Shown here: positions 44,288-54,419 of the stretch, in pieces
How positions within the stretch are numbered: the first letter of the stretch is position 1
Layout: every line of letters starts with the position of its first letter
Assembly: GCF_025751495.1 (NCBI RefSeq)
Contig: NZ_JAOWKZ010000002.1
Span: 186,001 to 250,000 of the forward strand
Direction of reading: 5' to 3'
DNA length: 64,000 bases
DNA from: Albidovulum litorale
GTDB taxonomy: Bacteria > Pseudomonadota > Alphaproteobacteria > Rhodobacterales > Rhodobacteraceae
The notes under the pieces: model-generated
Database searches by the model: none
What the model was told of the DNA's origin: nothing
Seen by the model: the letters and a program-made list of their open reading frames with translations, nothing else
Translations under genes and position numbers: made by a program

Positions 44288-44647
44288 TCAGAACTTCAGG
44301 CCGCCTTCGCGGGCTGCGTCAGCAAGCGCCTTGATCTTGCCGTGGAAGAGGAAGCCGCCACGGTCGAAGTAGCACTCTTCGACACCGGCCTTCTTCGCAC
44401 GCTCGGCAATCGCCGCGCCGATCTTCTTCGCCGCTTCGACGTTGTTCTTGCCAACGACACCCAGATCCTTCTCGAGGCTGGAGGCCGAGGCGAGCGTCAC
44501 GCCCTTGACGTCGTCGATCAGCTGGACGCTGATGTTCTTGGAGGAGCGATGAACCGAGAGACGCGCGCGCCCGTCGGCCATCTTGCGAAGCTTGTTCCGG
44601 ACGCGCAGGCGGCGCTTGAGGAACAGTTCCCGTTTGCTGTTTGCCAT
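44288..44647 (-). CDS. rplR: 50S ribosomal protein L18
   Basis: A 119-residue L18, a 5S rRNA-binding protein, with [18 protein letters not shown] and the C-terminal [28 protein letters not shown]. Starts 11 bases after rplF. Confidence 0.97.
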   Translation of the reverse strand: MANSKRELFLKRRLRVRNKLRKMADGRARLSVHRSSKNISVQLIDDVKGVTLASASSLEKDLGVVGKNNVEAAKKIGAAIAERAKKAGVEECYFDRGGFLFHGKIKALADAAREGGLKF

Positions 44648-44658
44648 CTGTCTGGTCC

Positions 44659-45192
44659 TTACTTCTTCTTGCCTTCCTTACGGAAGATGTACTCGTCCTT
44701 GTACTTGATGCCCTTGCCCTTGTAGGGCTCGGGACGGCGCCATTCGCGGATATTGGCCGCGACCTGGCCGACGAGCTGCGGGTCGATCCCTTCGACGACG
44801 ATCTCGGTCTGCTTCGGGGTCGTGACGGTCACGCCCTGCGGCACCTCGAAGTTAACTTCGTGGCTGTAGCCGAGCGACAGTTTCAGGGTGTTGCCCTGCA
44901 TCTGCGCGCGGTAGCCAACGCCGTTGATCTCGAGTTCCTTCTTGAAGCCCGTGGTCACGCCTTCGACGAGGTTCGCCACCATGGAGCGAGCCATGCCCCA
45001 CTGCTGGCGGGCCCGCTTGGACGTGCCGCGCGGCTTCACCGAGATTTCGTTGCCGTCGAGCGTGATCGTGACGTCATCGGTCGCGGTGAAGGAAAGGGTG
45101 CCTTTCGGGCCCTTCACATCCACCTTCTGACCCGAGATCGTCGCGGTGACGCCCGAGGGGACTTCTACGGGTTTCTTGCCGATACGAGACAT
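44659..45192 (-). CDS. rplF: 50S ribosomal protein L6
   Basis: A 177-residue L6 starting [15 protein letters not shown] at ATG 45192, ending with [20 protein letters not shown]. The extension to 45258 overlaps rpsH and is rejected. Confidence 0.97.
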   Translation of the reverse strand: MSRIGKKPVEVPSGVTATISGQKVDVKGPKGTLSFTATDDVTITLDGNEISVKPRGTSKRARQQWGMARSMVANLVEGVTTGFKKELEINGVGYRAQMQGNTLKLSLGYSHEVNFEVPQGVTVTTPKQTEIVVEGIDPQLVGQVAANIREWRRPEPYKGKGIKYKDEYIFRKEGKKK

Positions 45193-45202
45193 GGAACCCT
45201 CC

Positions 45203-45601
45203 TTAGAATACGGTGCAGAGCACTTCGCCACCAACATTGGCAGAGCGTGCAGCTGCATCCGACATCACGCCTTTCGGCGTGGAAACGATGGAAACACCGA
45301 GGCCCTGACGGACCGACGGAAGCTCCTTGGAACCGGCATAGACCCGGCGGCCCGGCTTCGAGACGCGCTTGATCTCGCGGATCACGGGCGTGCCTTCGAA
45401 GTATTTGAGGCTGATTTCCAGCTCCGGGTGGCCGGCGGCCGAGGTTGCGGCTTCATAGCCGCGGATATAGCCCTCGTCCTTCAGCACATCCAGAACCCAG
45501 GCGCGAAGCTTGGAGGCCGGCGTGCGGACGGTGGATTTGCCGCGCATCTGCGCGTTGCGGATGCGGGTCAGCATATCGCCGAGAGGATCGTTCATCGACA
45601 T
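45203..45601 (-). CDS. rpsH: 30S ribosomal protein S8
   Basis: A 132-residue S8 with [18 protein letters not shown] and the C-terminal [30 protein letters not shown]. In E. coli S8 represses the spc mRNA; no S8-like site was identified here. Confidence 0.97.
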   Translation of the reverse strand: MSMNDPLGDMLTRIRNAQMRGKSTVRTPASKLRAWVLDVLKDEGYIRGYEAATSAAGHPELEISLKYFEGTPVIREIKRVSKPGRRVYAGSKELPSVRQGLGVSIVSTPKGVMSDAAARSANVGGEVLCTVF

Positions 45602-45613
45602 TTCTCGACCTCC

Positions 45614-45919
45614 TTACCAGCTCGACTTAACCATGCCGGGGATCTGGCCCATGGAGGCGAGATCGCGCAGCATGATGCGGCTGAGCTTGAGTTTGCGGTA
45701 ATAGGCGTGCGGACGGCCCGTCAGCTGGCAGCGGTTATGAACCCGCGTGGCCGAGGAGTTGCGCGGCAGCTTCGCCAGTTTCATCGTCGCCTTGAAGCGC
45801 TCTTCCATCGGCTTCGACTGGTCTTCGATGATTTCCTTCAGTGCGGCGCGCTTGGCAGCATATTGCTTGACCATCTTGGCGCGCTTCACTTCGCGGTTCA
45901 CCATGGATTTCTTCGCCAT
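45614..45919 (-). CDS. rpsN: 30S ribosomal protein S14
   Basis: A 101-residue S14 of the long, zinc-free type: the CxxC pairs of the short zinc form are absent. The C-terminal [40 protein letters not shown] is diagnostic. Confidence 0.97.
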   Translation of the reverse strand: MAKKSMVNREVKRAKMVKQYAAKRAALKEIIEDQSKPMEERFKATMKLAKLPRNSSATRVHNRCQLTGRPHAYYRKLKLSRIMLRDLASMGQIPGMVKSSW

Positions 45920-45937
45920 ATCTTCTCTCCTCCGCGA

Positions 45938-46498
45938 TCAGCTGGTGAAGGGCATGTTGAATTGCTTCAACAGCGCCTTCGCTTCCGCGTCAGTCTTCGC
46001 GGTGGTGCAGATGATGATGTCCATGCCGAGAACTTCGTCGACCTTGTCGAAGTCGATCTCGGGGAACACGATGTGTTCCTTCAGGCCCATCGCGTAGTTG
46101 CCACGACCGTCAAAGGACGTGCCCTTCACGCCGCGGAAGTCGCGGACGCGCGGCAGTGCGATCGTGATCAGGCGGTCAAGGAATTCGTACATCCGGTCGC
46201 CGCGCAGCGTGACTTTGGTGCCGAGCGGCATCTCTTCACGGACGCGGAAGCCGGCGATCGACTTCTTGGCCTTGTTGATCACGGCCTTCTGACCGGCGAT
46301 GAGCGTCAGCTCTTCGGCGGCCTGCTTGACCTTCTTGGTGTCCTTCACGGCCTCGCCGACGCCCATGTTGAGGACGATCTTGTCCAGACGCGGGATCTGC
46401 ATGTCGTTCTTGTAGGAGAACTGCTCTTTCAGAGCGGCGCGGATCGTCGCCTGATAGGCGGCCTTGAGGCGCGGGGTATAGGTTGCTGTGTCGAGCAT
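45938..46498 (-). CDS. rplE: 50S ribosomal protein L5
   Basis: A 186-residue L5 with [35 protein letters not shown] and the C-terminal [37 protein letters not shown]. Overlaps the rplX stop by one base (TGATG). Confidence 0.97.
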   Translation of the reverse strand: MLDTATYTPRLKAAYQATIRAALKEQFSYKNDMQIPRLDKIVLNMGVGEAVKDTKKVKQAAEELTLIAGQKAVINKAKKSIAGFRVREEMPLGTKVTLRGDRMYEFLDRLITIALPRVRDFRGVKGTSFDGRGNYAMGLKEHIVFPEIDFDKVDEVLGMDIIICTTAKTDAEAKALLKQFNMPFTS

Positions 46499-46803
46499 CA
46501 GATCACGTCCCCCGTGGTCTTGGCGAAACGAACCTTCTTGTCACCTTCCATGCGGAAGCCGACGCGGGTCGCTTTGCCGTTCTTGTCCATCAGCGCGAGG
46601 TTCGACAGGTCAACCGGCATTGCCTTCGGCTGACGGCCGCCCTGGCTGTTCTGGGTCTGGCGCTGGTGACGGATGGCGATGTTGATGCCCTCGACCACGG
46701 CCTTGCCCGCCTTCGGGTCTACCGAGGTGATCTCGCCCTCTTTGCCCTTGTCCTTACCGGCAAGGACGACGACCTTGTCGCCTTTTTTAAGTTTCGCAGC
46801 CAT
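46498..46803 (-). CDS. rplX: 50S ribosomal protein L24
   Basis: A 101-residue L24 with the KOW motif [19 protein letters not shown] at the N-terminus and [18 protein letters not shown]. Overlaps rplN and rplE by one base each. Confidence 0.97.
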   Translation of the reverse strand: MAAKLKKGDKVVVLAGKDKGKEGEITSVDPKAGKAVVEGINIAIRHQRQTQNSQGGRQPKAMPVDLSNLALMDKNGKATRVGFRMEGDKKVRFAKTTGDVI

Positions 46804-47171
46804 CAGAGCACCTCCGGAGCCAACGAGATGATCTTCATGAAGTTCTTGGCGCGCAGTTCGCGCACGACCGGCCCGAAGATACGGGTGCCGACCGGTTCGC
46901 CCTGGTTGTTCAGGATGACGGCGGCGTTGCGGTCAAAGCGGATTGCGGTGCCGTCTTCACGGCGGACTTCTTTGGCGGTGCGCACGACGACGGCCTTGCG
47001 GACGTCACCTTTCTTTACGCGGCCGCGCGGGATGGCTTCCTTGACCGACACCACGATGATGTCGCCGACGCTGGCATAGCGGCGGTGGGAACCACCCAGG
47101 ACCTTGATGCACTGAACCCGGCGCGCGCCGGAGTTGTCAGCAACATCCAGATTGGTCTGCATCTGGATCAT
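46803..47171 (-). CDS. rplN: 50S ribosomal protein L14
   Basis: A 122-residue L14 with [27 protein letters not shown] and ending [21 protein letters not shown]. Confidence 0.97.
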   Translation of the reverse strand: MIQMQTNLDVADNSGARRVQCIKVLGGSHRRYASVGDIIVVSVKEAIPRGRVKKGDVRKAVVVRTAKEVRREDGTAIRFDRNAAVILNNQGEPVGTRIFGPVVRELRAKNFMKIISLAPEVL

Positions 47172-47238
47172 TTGGTTTCTCCCGACCTTTGGGGACTATC
47201 CCCAGGGTTTCGATTGATTGGGATCGTGGGGTTAGGCC

Positions 47239-47472
47239 TCAGGCCTCCGTCACGACCGTCCAACGCTTGGTCTTCGAGATCGGAGCGCATTCTTCGATGC
47301 GAACGGTGTCACCGACCTTGAATTTGTTGTCCGCGTCATGGGCGCGGTATTTCTTCGACTTCCGCACGGTCTTGTGCAGCAGCGGGTGCTTGAAGCGACG
47401 CTCGACGAGGACGGTGATCGTCTGCTCGTTCTTGTCCGAGGTCACGACGCCTTGCAGGATACGTTTGGGCAT
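47239..47472 (-). CDS. rpsQ: 30S ribosomal protein S17
   Basis: A 77-residue S17: [31 protein letters not shown], then [17 protein letters not shown]. It lies 11 bases after rpmC. Confidence 0.97.
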   Translation of the reverse strand: MPKRILQGVVTSDKNEQTITVLVERRFKHPLLHKTVRKSKKYRAHDADNKFKVGDTVRIEECAPISKTKRWTVVTEA

Positions 47473-47483
47473 GGGTGTGTTCC

Positions 47484-47687
47484 TCAGTTCGCCGCCGCTT
47501 CAGCGGCTTTCTGGTTCAGGACCGTCTGGATGCGGGCGACGTCACGGCGGACGGCGCGCATGCGGGCGGTGTTTTCAAGCTGGCCGGTGGCCTGCTGGAA
47601 GCGGAGGTTGAAGGCCTCCTTCTTGAGCGCGACAAGCTCATCGCGGAGCTGGTCGGGCGTCTTCGCTTTCAGTTCAGTGGCGTTCAT
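47484..47687 (-). CDS. rpmC: 50S ribosomal protein L29
   Basis: A 67-residue L29 ([44 protein letters not shown]). It begins a separate transcription unit: rplP, normally next door, lies 1.8 kb upstream behind three inserted genes and a terminator. Confidence 0.97.
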   Translation of the reverse strand: MNATELKAKTPDQLRDELVALKKEAFNLRFQQATGQLENTARMRAVRRDVARIQTVLNQKAAEAAAN

Positions 47688-47799
47688 GTCGCCTTCTTCC
47701 TTTCAACATCACCGGAAGGCCCGTGGACGGGTTGCCTTCAGCCCGGTGGAGTCAATGATAAACGTACGAATCCGGGAACCCGGAATCGCAGGATGCGTC

Positions 47800-47828
47800 C
47801 CTATAAGGGAGGTGGGGCTGGGGGGCAA
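47800..47828 (-). promoter_or_regulatory. Candidate promoter for the rpmC-to-rpmD unit
   Basis: On the minus strand TTGCCC (47828-47823) and TATAGG (47805-47800) are exactly 17 bases apart, about 110 bases before rpmC. The leader between them and rpmC contains a short CCGGGAACCCGG dyad. Confidence 0.55.
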
Positions 47829-47916
47829 GGGAAAGTTTTTCCCTATATCCGGGCTAAGACGGGGCTTTCGTTCACAGCGTCATAGAGCCATTGCCTTCCG
47901 ATGCAAGCCGACAGCC

Positions 47917-48336
47917 CTAATCCACCAGCCCCAACTGCCGCGCGATGCTGGCGCTGTCGTAATAGTCGCGCCCCTCCACGACCTTGCCGTCCCTGACCCG
48001 CATCACCGAGCAGTAGCGGGACTCCTGCCGTCGTCCGCTGGGCGGAAAGTCCCCGAGGGACGACTTGAGGGTGCCGGTATGTGTGCCCCGGTTCACGAAC
48101 TCCACCACGGCCCAGTCGCCGTCGACGATGACCCGCGTGACCTTGACCTCACCATCCGGGAACGCATCCCGCCAACGCTGGTAATCGGCGCGGTAGGCAT
48201 CGGGGCCGACCTGCGCCTCGCCCCGTGCGACATCCTCGAACTGGCAATCTGCGGCAATGACCGCAGCCCCCCGGTCAGGGTCACGCATGTCCCAGCTCTC
48301 ATGGAACTGGCGGACAATCCTCTCGGTCTCACGCAT
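47917..48336 (-). CDS. SnoaL/NTF2-like family protein
   Basis: A 139-residue cone-barrel protein: IVRQFHESWDMRDPDRGAAVIAADCQFEDVARG, YQRWRDAFPDGEVKVTRVIVDGDWAVVEFVNRGTHTG and the late VRDGKVVEGRDYYD are typical of SnoaL-like (polyketide-cyclase-type) proteins. Their functions vary widely and cannot be assigned here. ATG 48336 follows GGGGAGGGG; the in-frame extension to 48621 overlaps the divergent neighbour. It lies inside the S10 operon insertion. Confidence 0.82.
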   Translation of the reverse strand: MRETERIVRQFHESWDMRDPDRGAAVIAADCQFEDVARGEAQVGPDAYRADYQRWRDAFPDGEVKVTRVIVDGDWAVVEFVNRGTHTGTLKSSLGDFPPSGRRQESRYCSVMRVRDGKVVEGRDYYDSASIARQLGLVD

Positions 48337-48528
48337 GGGCCCCTCCCCGCTGTGGCGCTTTCGAAAGCGTAGGCCTAGCATTTGCATCTGGCAAGAAGAC
48401 GACAGGGCGCCTTTAAAGAAGCAGCCCCTAGGGCAGTTCCACGGATTGGCGGCATGACTGAAATCGCAAATACTGACCCTGCCGAATCCGAGCCATTGCG
48501 CCGGAACGCGCAGAGAGGGAGTTGCGTC

Positions 48529-48831
48529 ATGCCTGCCTACCTGATCGCCGATGAAATCATCACCGACCAAGACACGTTCGACGAGTACAAGCGGCAGGTG
48601 CTGCCGACCATCACCGCCCATGGCGGGCGCTTTCTGTCGCGGGGCGGTGCGCTTGAGGTTCTTGAGTCCGGCAAGGACTGGACCCCAGGGCGCATGGTGA
48701 TCATCGAGTTTCCGAGTATGGAGGCGCTGAAGGGTTGGTACTATTCCCCGGAATACATGGCCATCATGGGCATCCGGCAGAGGTCAACGCAAAGCACCCT
48801 CGTCGCACTCGATTCCGGCAGCGCCTCCTGA
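48529..48831 (+). CDS. DUF1330 domain protein
   Basis: A 100-residue ferredoxin-like-fold protein: PAYLIADEIITDQDTFDEYKRQVLPTITAHGGRFLSRGG, then GRMVIIEFPSMEALKGWYYSPEYMAI are hallmarks of DUF1330, whose function is unknown. ATG 48529 has GAGGGA upstream; ATG 48454 would add 25 residues without similarity. It is the only plus-strand gene between 36617 and the window end and diverges from the SnoaL-like gene. Confidence 0.85.
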   Translation: MPAYLIADEIITDQDTFDEYKRQVLPTITAHGGRFLSRGGALEVLESGKDWTPGRMVIIEFPSMEALKGWYYSPEYMAIMGIRQRSTQSTLVALDSGSAS

Positions 48832-48873
48832 ACGCTTCCGGTCGCGGACCGGTGGCATTTGGCCTCTGCGCGC

Positions 48874-49281
48874 CTATTTCGGGATGATCTTGCCCACGAA
48901 GCTGTGGCTGACGATCTTGCCGCCGTCGACGACAAAGGTATCGGCGGCATAGTCGTAGACATTGTCGGGCGACTCGCCGCTCCATACCATCACGGCCGTA
49001 TTGCCGGCGATGTTCATGCCGTCGGAGTTCATGGTGATGTCCGGTTGCGAAAACTCGGCCACGAAGCCCTCGTAAAACCCCCGGATCTCGCCGTGCCCGG
49101 AATAGACCTTTTCGGGCGTCAGCAGCATGGCGTCATCGGCATAGGTCGCGACGATCTGATCGACGTCGAGTGCCCCGACACCACGAAGGTTCGCCATCAC
49201 GACCTCTTCGGTGCTGTCCTGCGCGGAAACTGGCAATGCCATTGCGGTGGTCAGAAATAATGCTGCGATTGTCCTCGTCAT
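48874..49281 (-). CDS. Secreted SnoaL/NTF2-like protein
   Basis: A 135-residue protein with a clear signal peptide (MTRTIAALFLTTAMALPVSA, cut before QDS) and an NTF2-like fold: VDQIVATYADDAMLLTPEKVYSGHGEIRGFYEGF, then DYAADTFVVDGGKIVSHSFVGK. Likely periplasmic; function unknown. ATG 49281 follows GGGGAGA. It converges on DUF1330, with a weak 6-bp hairpin (48838-48852) between. Confidence 0.82.
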   Translation of the reverse strand: MTRTIAALFLTTAMALPVSAQDSTEEVVMANLRGVGALDVDQIVATYADDAMLLTPEKVYSGHGEIRGFYEGFVAEFSQPDITMNSDGMNIAGNTAVMVWSGESPDNVYDYAADTFVVDGGKIVSHSFVGKIIPK

Positions 49282-49414
49282 GTCATTCTCCCCCTCTCGC
49301 CGGCCCGGGTCACGCAAGGACTGCGGGCAGGATTTCCGTGGGGCAATCCTAACACGTTTGCCCGGTTTCCCGGCTCACGATTGCGAAACCGCGTCTTTCA
49401 CGACCATGAAACAA

Positions 49415-49442
49415 AAAGGGCGGAGAAACCTCCGCCCTTTTC
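49415..49442 (-). terminator. Terminator after rplP
   Basis: Perfect 12-bp stem AAAAGGGCGGAG / CTCCGCCCTTTT (49415-49426, 49431-49442) with an AAAC loop, 21 bases past the rplP stop. On the minus strand it ends in TTTTTGTTTC. It ends the first part of the S10 operon. Confidence 0.9.
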
Positions 49443-49463
49443 GCTGATCCATGTTGGTCAGGC

Positions 49464-49877
49464 TTACCAGTCTTCGCGCACGACAACGCGGGTTTTGACC
49501 GGGAGCTTCATCGCGCCGAGGCGGAGCGCCTCGCGGGCGATGGTCTCGTTCACGCCGTCGATCTCGAACATGATCCGGCCCGGCTTGACCTTGGCCGCCC
49601 AGAAATCGACGGAGCCCTTGCCTTTACCCATCCGAACCTCGGTCGGCTTCGACGAAACCGGCGTGTCCGGGAAGACGCGGATCCAGACCCGGCCCTGACG
49701 CTTCATGTGGCGGGTGATCGCGCGGCGGGCCGCTTCGATCTGGCGCGCCGTGATGCGCTCGGGCTCAGTGGCCTTGAGGCCGAAGCCGCCGAAGTTCAGT
49801 TCAAAACCGCCCTTGGCTTCGCCGTGAATCCGGCCCTTGTGCTGTTTGCGGAACTTAGTCCGTTTCGGTTGCAGCAT
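49464..49877 (-). CDS. rplP: 50S ribosomal protein L16
   Basis: A 137-residue L16: [59 protein letters not shown]. Here it is the last gene of its transcription unit; rpmC is displaced. Confidence 0.97.
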   Translation of the reverse strand: MLQPKRTKFRKQHKGRIHGEAKGGFELNFGGFGLKATEPERITARQIEAARRAITRHMKRQGRVWIRVFPDTPVSSKPTEVRMGKGKGSVDFWAAKVKPGRIMFEIDGVNETIAREALRLGAMKLPVKTRVVVREDW

Positions 49878-49889
49878 CTTTGTCTCTCC

Positions 49890-50612
49890 TTACCGGGCGT
49901 CGCGGCGGTCATCGCGGCGCGGGCCACGGGGGGCCGGACCGTCCTGAGCCTCAGCCGCCTTGCGGTCGCGGGCCTGGGGGTCATGCTCCATGATCTCGCC
50001 TTTGAAGATCCAGACCTTGATCCCGATGATGCCATAGGGGGTCGTGGCTTCGGCGAGCGCATAGTCGATGTCGGCGCGAAGCGTGTGCAGCGGCACGCGG
50101 CCTTCGCGGTACCATTCGGTCCGGGCGATCTCGGCGCCGCCGAGGCGGCCCGCGACGTTGACCCGGATGCCAAGGGCACCCATCCGCATCGCGTTCTGCA
50201 CGCCGCGCTTCATCGCGCGGCGGAACGACACCCGGCGCTCAAGCTGCTGGGCGATCGACTCGGCCACCAGCTGGGCGTCAAGCTCGGGCTTGCGGACCTC
50301 GACGATGTTGAGGTGCAGTTCCGAGTCGGTGAAGTTCGCGAGCTTCTTGCGCAGCGTTTCGATATCCGCGCCCTTCTTGCCGATGATGACACCGGGGCGG
50401 GCGGTATGGATCGTCACGCGGCACTTCTTGTGCGGACGTTCGATGATGACTTTCGAGACACCGGCCTGCTTTGCGTAGTCATGGATGAACTCACGCATCT
50501 TGAGGTCTTCAAGAAGCAGATTGCCGTAGTCTTTCTTGTCGGCGTACCAGCGGCTGTCCCAGGTGCGGTTGACCTGGAGGCGCATCCCGATGGGGTTAAC
50601 CTTCTGTCCCAT
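49890..50612 (-). CDS. rpsC: 30S ribosomal protein S3
   Basis: A 240-residue S3: [26 protein letters not shown]-domain [14 protein letters not shown], and [21 protein letters not shown] followed by a basic Arg-rich tail. Overlaps rplV by one base. Confidence 0.97.
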   Translation of the reverse strand: MGQKVNPIGMRLQVNRTWDSRWYADKKDYGNLLLEDLKMREFIHDYAKQAGVSKVIIERPHKKCRVTIHTARPGVIIGKKGADIETLRKKLANFTDSELHLNIVEVRKPELDAQLVAESIAQQLERRVSFRRAMKRGVQNAMRMGALGIRVNVAGRLGGAEIARTEWYREGRVPLHTLRADIDYALAEATTPYGIIGIKVWIFKGEIMEHDPQARDRKAAEAQDGPAPRGPRRDDRRDAR

Positions 50613-50992
50613 TATGCGGACTCCTCAACTTGACGCACCTTGATCGTCAGTTCGCTGAACGGCTTCATGATCTTGCCAAACCGGCCACGCGCCCGCGGAC
50701 GGCCGCGCTTCATGACCAGGTTCTTGCCGACCCAGGCTTCGGCGACGATCAGACCGTCGACGTCGAGGCCGTGGTTGTTCTCGGCATTGGCGATCGCCGA
50801 TTGCAGGCACTTCTTGACGTCTTCGGCGATCCGCTTCTTCGAGAAGGTCAGATCGGCAAGCGCCTTTTCGACCTTCTTGCCACGGATCATCGCGGCGACG
50901 AGGTTCAGTTTCTGCGGCGAGGTACGGAGCATGCGGCTTTTCGCCATCGCTTCGTTATCGGCCACGCGGCGCGGATTCTTTTCCTTGCTCAT
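50612..50992 (-). CDS. rplV: 50S ribosomal protein L22
   Basis: A 126-residue L22 with [32 protein letters not shown] and the tunnel loop [15 protein letters not shown]. The N-terminal leader [14 protein letters not shown] matches what I recall of related bacteria. Confidence 0.96.
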   Translation of the reverse strand: MSKEKNPRRVADNEAMAKSRMLRTSPQKLNLVAAMIRGKKVEKALADLTFSKKRIAEDVKKCLQSAIANAENNHGLDVDGLIVAEAWVGKNLVMKRGRPRARGRFGKIMKPFSELTIKVRQVEESA

Positions 50993-50995
50993 GGC

Positions 50996-51274
50996 TTACT
51001 TCCTCTTGGCTTTCTTGTCGGCGGCGTGACCGTAATAGGTCCGCGTCGGCGAATATTCACCGAACTTCTGGCCGATCATCTCTTCGGTCACGTTGACCGG
51101 GATATGCTTCTGGCCGTTGTAGACGCCGAAGGTGAGGCCGACAAACTGCGGCAGGATGGTGGAGCGGCGCGACCAGATCTTGATCACTTCCGACTTGCCC
51201 GAGGCTTGCGCCTTTTCCGCCTTCTTCAGAAGGTAGGAATCGACGAACGGGCCTTTCCAAACAGAACGAGACAT
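50996..51274 (-). CDS. rpsS: 30S ribosomal protein S19
   Basis: A 92-residue S19: [49 protein letters not shown]. Confidence 0.97.
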   Translation of the reverse strand: MSRSVWKGPFVDSYLLKKAEKAQASGKSEVIKIWSRRSTILPQFVGLTFGVYNGQKHIPVNVTEEMIGQKFGEYSPTRTYYGHAADKKAKRK

Positions 51275-51277
51275 TGA

Positions 51278-52114
51278 TTAACGCCCTTTCTTCGCGTGGC
51301 GCGAACGGACGATGTACTTGTCCGTCTTCTTGTTCGACCGGGTGCGGTTGCCCTTGGTGCCCTTGCCCCACGGGGTAACCGGGTGACGGCCGCCCGAGGT
51401 CCGGCCTTCACCACCGCCATGCGGGTGGTCGATCGGGTTCATCGCAACACCGCGCACGGTCGGGCGGACGCCCATATGCCGCTTGCGGCCGGCCTTGCCG
51501 AGGTTCTGGTTCGAGTGGTCGGCGTTCGAAACCGCGCCGACGGTCGCCATGCATTCCTGACGGACCATGCGCAGCTCGCCCGAAGACAGGCGGATCTGGG
51601 CGTAGCCGCCGTCACGGCCGACGAACTGGGCATAGGTGCCCGCGGCGCGCGCGATCTGACCACCCTTGCCGGGCTTCATCTCAACGTTGTGGACGATGGT
51701 ACCGATCGGCATGCCCGAGAACGGCATCGCATTGCCGGGCTTCACGTCGGTCTTCGCACCGGCGACAACGCTGTCACCAACCGCGAGGCGCTGCGGCGCG
51801 AGGATGTAGGCCTGTTCGCCGTCCTCATACTTCACCAGCGCGATAAAGGCGGTGCGGTTCGGGTCGTATTCGATCCGCTCCACGGTCGCCGGCACGTCGA
51901 ACTTGCGACGCTTGAAATCTACGATGCGATAAAGGCGCTTTGCCCCACCGCCCTTGTGCCAGGATGTAACACGCCCGGTATTGTTCCGGCCGCCCGTTTT
52001 GGTCAGACCCTCAGTGAGGGCCTTGACCGGGCGACCTTTCCAAAGCTCCGAACGGTCGATCAGTACCAGCCCACGCTGGCCCGGCGTCGTCGGCTTATAC
52101 GACTTGAGTGCCAT
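51278..52114 (-). CDS. rplB: 50S ribosomal protein L2
   Basis: A 278-residue L2: [29 protein letters not shown] and the peptidyl-transferase-near loop [32 protein letters not shown] 117-base gap with a hairpin precedes it. Confidence 0.97.
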   Translation of the reverse strand: MALKSYKPTTPGQRGLVLIDRSELWKGRPVKALTEGLTKTGGRNNTGRVTSWHKGGGAKRLYRIVDFKRRKFDVPATVERIEYDPNRTAFIALVKYEDGEQAYILAPQRLAVGDSVVAGAKTDVKPGNAMPFSGMPIGTIVHNVEMKPGKGGQIARAAGTYAQFVGRDGGYAQIRLSSGELRMVRQECMATVGAVSNADHSNQNLGKAGRKRHMGVRPTVRGVAMNPIDHPHGGGEGRTSGGRHPVTPWGKGTKGNRTRSNKKTDKYIVRSRHAKKGR

Positions 52115-52190
52115 GCTTCTGTCTTCCGTTGCTTTGGACCTGTCGGTCCGTTGGGTATAGGGCCCCGAAGGTCCCCGGTTAGAAAATCGA

Positions 52191-52213
52191 GCGGCCCCGG
52201 AACCCGGGGCCGC
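52191..52213 (-). other. GC-rich hairpin between rplW and rplB
   Basis: Perfect 10-bp stem GCGGCCCCGG / CCGGGGCCGC (52191-52200, 52204-52213) with a 3-base loop, followed on the minus strand by TCGATTTTC. It may be a partial terminator or processing site. Confidence 0.7.
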
Positions 52214-52231
52214 GAGATTCGGCGCCTTCTA

Positions 52232-52528
52232 TCAGAGCCCCGAAGAGACGTCGATAGTGTTCCCCTCTTCGAGGGTTACATAGGCTTTCTTCACGTCGCT
52301 CCGCACGCCGGGCTGGCCGCGGAAACGCTTGGTCTTGCCCTTGGTGATGGTGGTGTTCACCGCCTTCACCTTTACGCCGAACACCGCCTCGACCGCTTCC
52401 TTGATCTGCGGCTTGGTTGCGGATTTCGTCACCTGGAAGACAACCGCGCCGGCCTCGGAGGCCATGGTCGCCTTTTCGGTGATGATCGGCTTGACGATCA
52501 CGTCGTAATGTTCCGGTTTCACGCTCAT
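52232..52528 (-). CDS. rplW: 50S ribosomal protein L23
   Basis: A 98-residue L23: [16 protein letters not shown] and [26 protein letters not shown]. Confidence 0.97.
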   Translation of the reverse strand: MSVKPEHYDVIVKPIITEKATMASEAGAVVFQVTKSATKPQIKEAVEAVFGVKVKAVNTTITKGKTKRFRGQPGVRSDVKKAYVTLEEGNTIDVSSGL

Positions 52529-53145
52529 TTCAGACGAGCCTCCAGAGCTTCGACACCCGCCTTCGTGAGAACGAGCGTCTCACGCTTGAGGATGTCATAG
52601 ACATTGGCGCCCATCGAGGGCAGCACATCGATGCCCTGGATGTTCGCTGCGGCACGGGCGAAGTTCTCATTCACGTCGGCGCCGTCGATGATCAGGACCT
52701 TCTTCCAGCCGAGTTCCTTTGCCGTTTTGGCGAGGACCGCGGTCTTGGCGTCCTTCATGTCGAGGCTGTCGACGATGATGAGCTGACCGGCACCGGCCTT
52801 GGCCGAGAGCGCGTGCTTCAGACCGAGCGCCCGGAACTTCTTGGGCAGGTCATGGGCGTGGCTGCGCGGGGTCGGGCCCTTGTAGGTACCACCGTGACGG
52901 AAGATCGGCGCCTTGCGGGACCCGTGGCGTGCGCCGCCGGTGCCCTTCTGGCGATAGATCTTCTTGGTCGAGTAGGACACGTCCGATTTGCCCAGCACCG
53001 AATGTGTACCGGCCTGCGCCTTCGCGCGCTGCCAGCGCACGACGCGGTGCAGGATGTCGGCGCGCGGCTCCAGCCCGAAGATCTCGTCGGAGAGATCGAT
53101 CGAGCCTGCCTTCTTGGCGTCGAGCTTGATCACATCGAGTTTCAT
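52525..53145 (-). CDS. rplD: 50S ribosomal protein L4
   Basis: A 206-residue L4: [57 protein letters not shown]. Overlaps rplC and rplW by four bases each. Confidence 0.97.
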   Translation of the reverse strand: MKLDVIKLDAKKAGSIDLSDEIFGLEPRADILHRVVRWQRAKAQAGTHSVLGKSDVSYSTKKIYRQKGTGGARHGSRKAPIFRHGGTYKGPTPRSHAHDLPKKFRALGLKHALSAKAGAGQLIIVDSLDMKDAKTAVLAKTAKELGWKKVLIIDGADVNENFARAAANIQGIDVLPSMGANVYDILKRETLVLTKAGVEALEARLK

Positions 53146-54017
53146 TCTTTCTCTCCTTCGGGCGCGTCACCGGCATCACCGGCATCGGCTTCACCTTCTG
53201 CGGCAGCAGACGCTTCGGCAGCAGCCAGAGCGGCTTCCTGCGCGGCGGCTTCGGCCTCGGCCGCGGCCTTGCGGGCGGCTTCTTCCTCGGCAGCGGCGGC
53301 AGCAGCGGCTTCTTCAGCGGCCTTGCGGGCAAGTTCGGCCTGCGACTTCAGCGCGGCGGGCAGGATCGCATTTTCAGGGAACGGCTTCTTCACCGCATCC
53401 TTGATGGTGACCCAGCCACCCTTCGAACCCGGAACCGAACCCTTGACCATGATCAGGCCACGGTCGCTGTCGGTGCGGACGACCTGCAGGTTCTGCGTGG
53501 TCACGCGGACAGCGCCGAGATGACCGGCCATCTTCTTGCCTTTGAAGACCTTGCCGGGATCCTGACACTGACCGGTCGAACCGTGCGAGCGGTGCGAGAT
53601 CGACACGCCGTGCGAGGCGCGCAGACCGCCGAAGTTGTGACGCTTCATCGCACCGGCGAAGCCCTTACCGATCGAGGTGCCCGCGATATCCACGAACTGA
53701 CCTTCGAAGTAGTGGTCGGCGGTGATTTCCTCGCCCACGTCGATCAGGTTTTCCGGGGAAACCCGGAATTCCGCGATCTTGCGCTTCGGCGCCACGTTCG
53801 CTTTCGCGAAGTGGCCGCGCATGGCGGCGGTGGTCCGCTTGGCCTTGGCGGTGCCGGCACCGAGCTGAACGGCCGAATAGCCATCCTTCTCGGCCGTGCG
53901 CTGCGCCACGACCTGCAGGTTGTCCAGTTGCAGGACGGTCACCGGAACCTGCCGGCCGTCCTCGAGGAAGAGCCGGGTCATGCCCAGCTTCTTCGCGATA
54001 ACTCCAGAGCGCAACAT
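53142..54017 (-). CDS. rplC: 50S ribosomal protein L3 with long Ala/Glu-rich C-terminal tail
   Basis: A 291-residue L3. The core is typical: [64 protein letters not shown]. Standard L3 ends near residue 210-215. Here about 75 further residues follow, rich in Ala and Glu with some Lys/Arg, predicted as a long helix, ending [11 protein letters not shown]. Start ATG 54017 is 14 bases after rpsJ. Confidence 0.96.
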   Translation of the reverse strand: MLRSGVIAKKLGMTRLFLEDGRQVPVTVLQLDNLQVVAQRTAEKDGYSAVQLGAGTAKAKRTTAAMRGHFAKANVAPKRKIAEFRVSPENLIDVGEEITADHYFEGQFVDIAGTSIGKGFAGAMKRHNFGGLRASHGVSISHRSHGSTGQCQDPGKVFKGKKMAGHLGAVRVTTQNLQVVRTDSDRGLIMVKGSVPGSKGGWVTIKDAVKKPFPENAILPAALKSQAELARKAAEEAAAAAAAEEEAARKAAAEAEAAAQEAALAAAEASAAAEGEADAGDAGDAPEGEKE

Positions 54018-54031
54018 ATCTGATGCCCTCC

Positions 54032-54343
54032 TCAGTTCAGCTTGATTTCGACGTCGACGCCGGCGGCGAGGTCGAGCTTCATCAGCGCGTCCACGGTCTG
54101 CGGGGTCGGATCGACGATGTCGAGAAGACGCTTGTGGGTACGGATTTCCCACTGGTCGCGCGACTTCTTGTCGATATGCGGACCACGGAGAACCGTGAAC
54201 TTCTCGATTTTGTTCGGCAGCGGGATCGGACCGCGGACCTGGGCACCGGTGCGCTTGGCCGTGTTCACGATCTCCTGCGTGCTGGCGTCCAGCACGCGGT
54301 AATCGAAGGCCTTGAGCCTGATGCGGATATTTTGACCAGTCAT
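54032..54343 (-). CDS. rpsJ: 30S ribosomal protein S10
   Basis: A 103-residue S10: [17 protein letters not shown] and [36 protein letters not shown]. Separated from tuf by 76 bases with a small CCGGGC/GCCCGG hairpin. Confidence 0.97.
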   Translation of the reverse strand: MTGQNIRIRLKAFDYRVLDASTQEIVNTAKRTGAQVRGPIPLPNKIEKFTVLRGPHIDKKSRDQWEIRTHKRLLDIVDPTPQTVDALMKLDLAAGVDVEIKLN

Positions 54344-54419
54344 TTCATTGCCTCTTGCGGGGCTTCAAAGTTGAGAGGCAGACCGGGCCTCATGCCCGGC
54401 CTGCTTCGAACCCGTAGTC

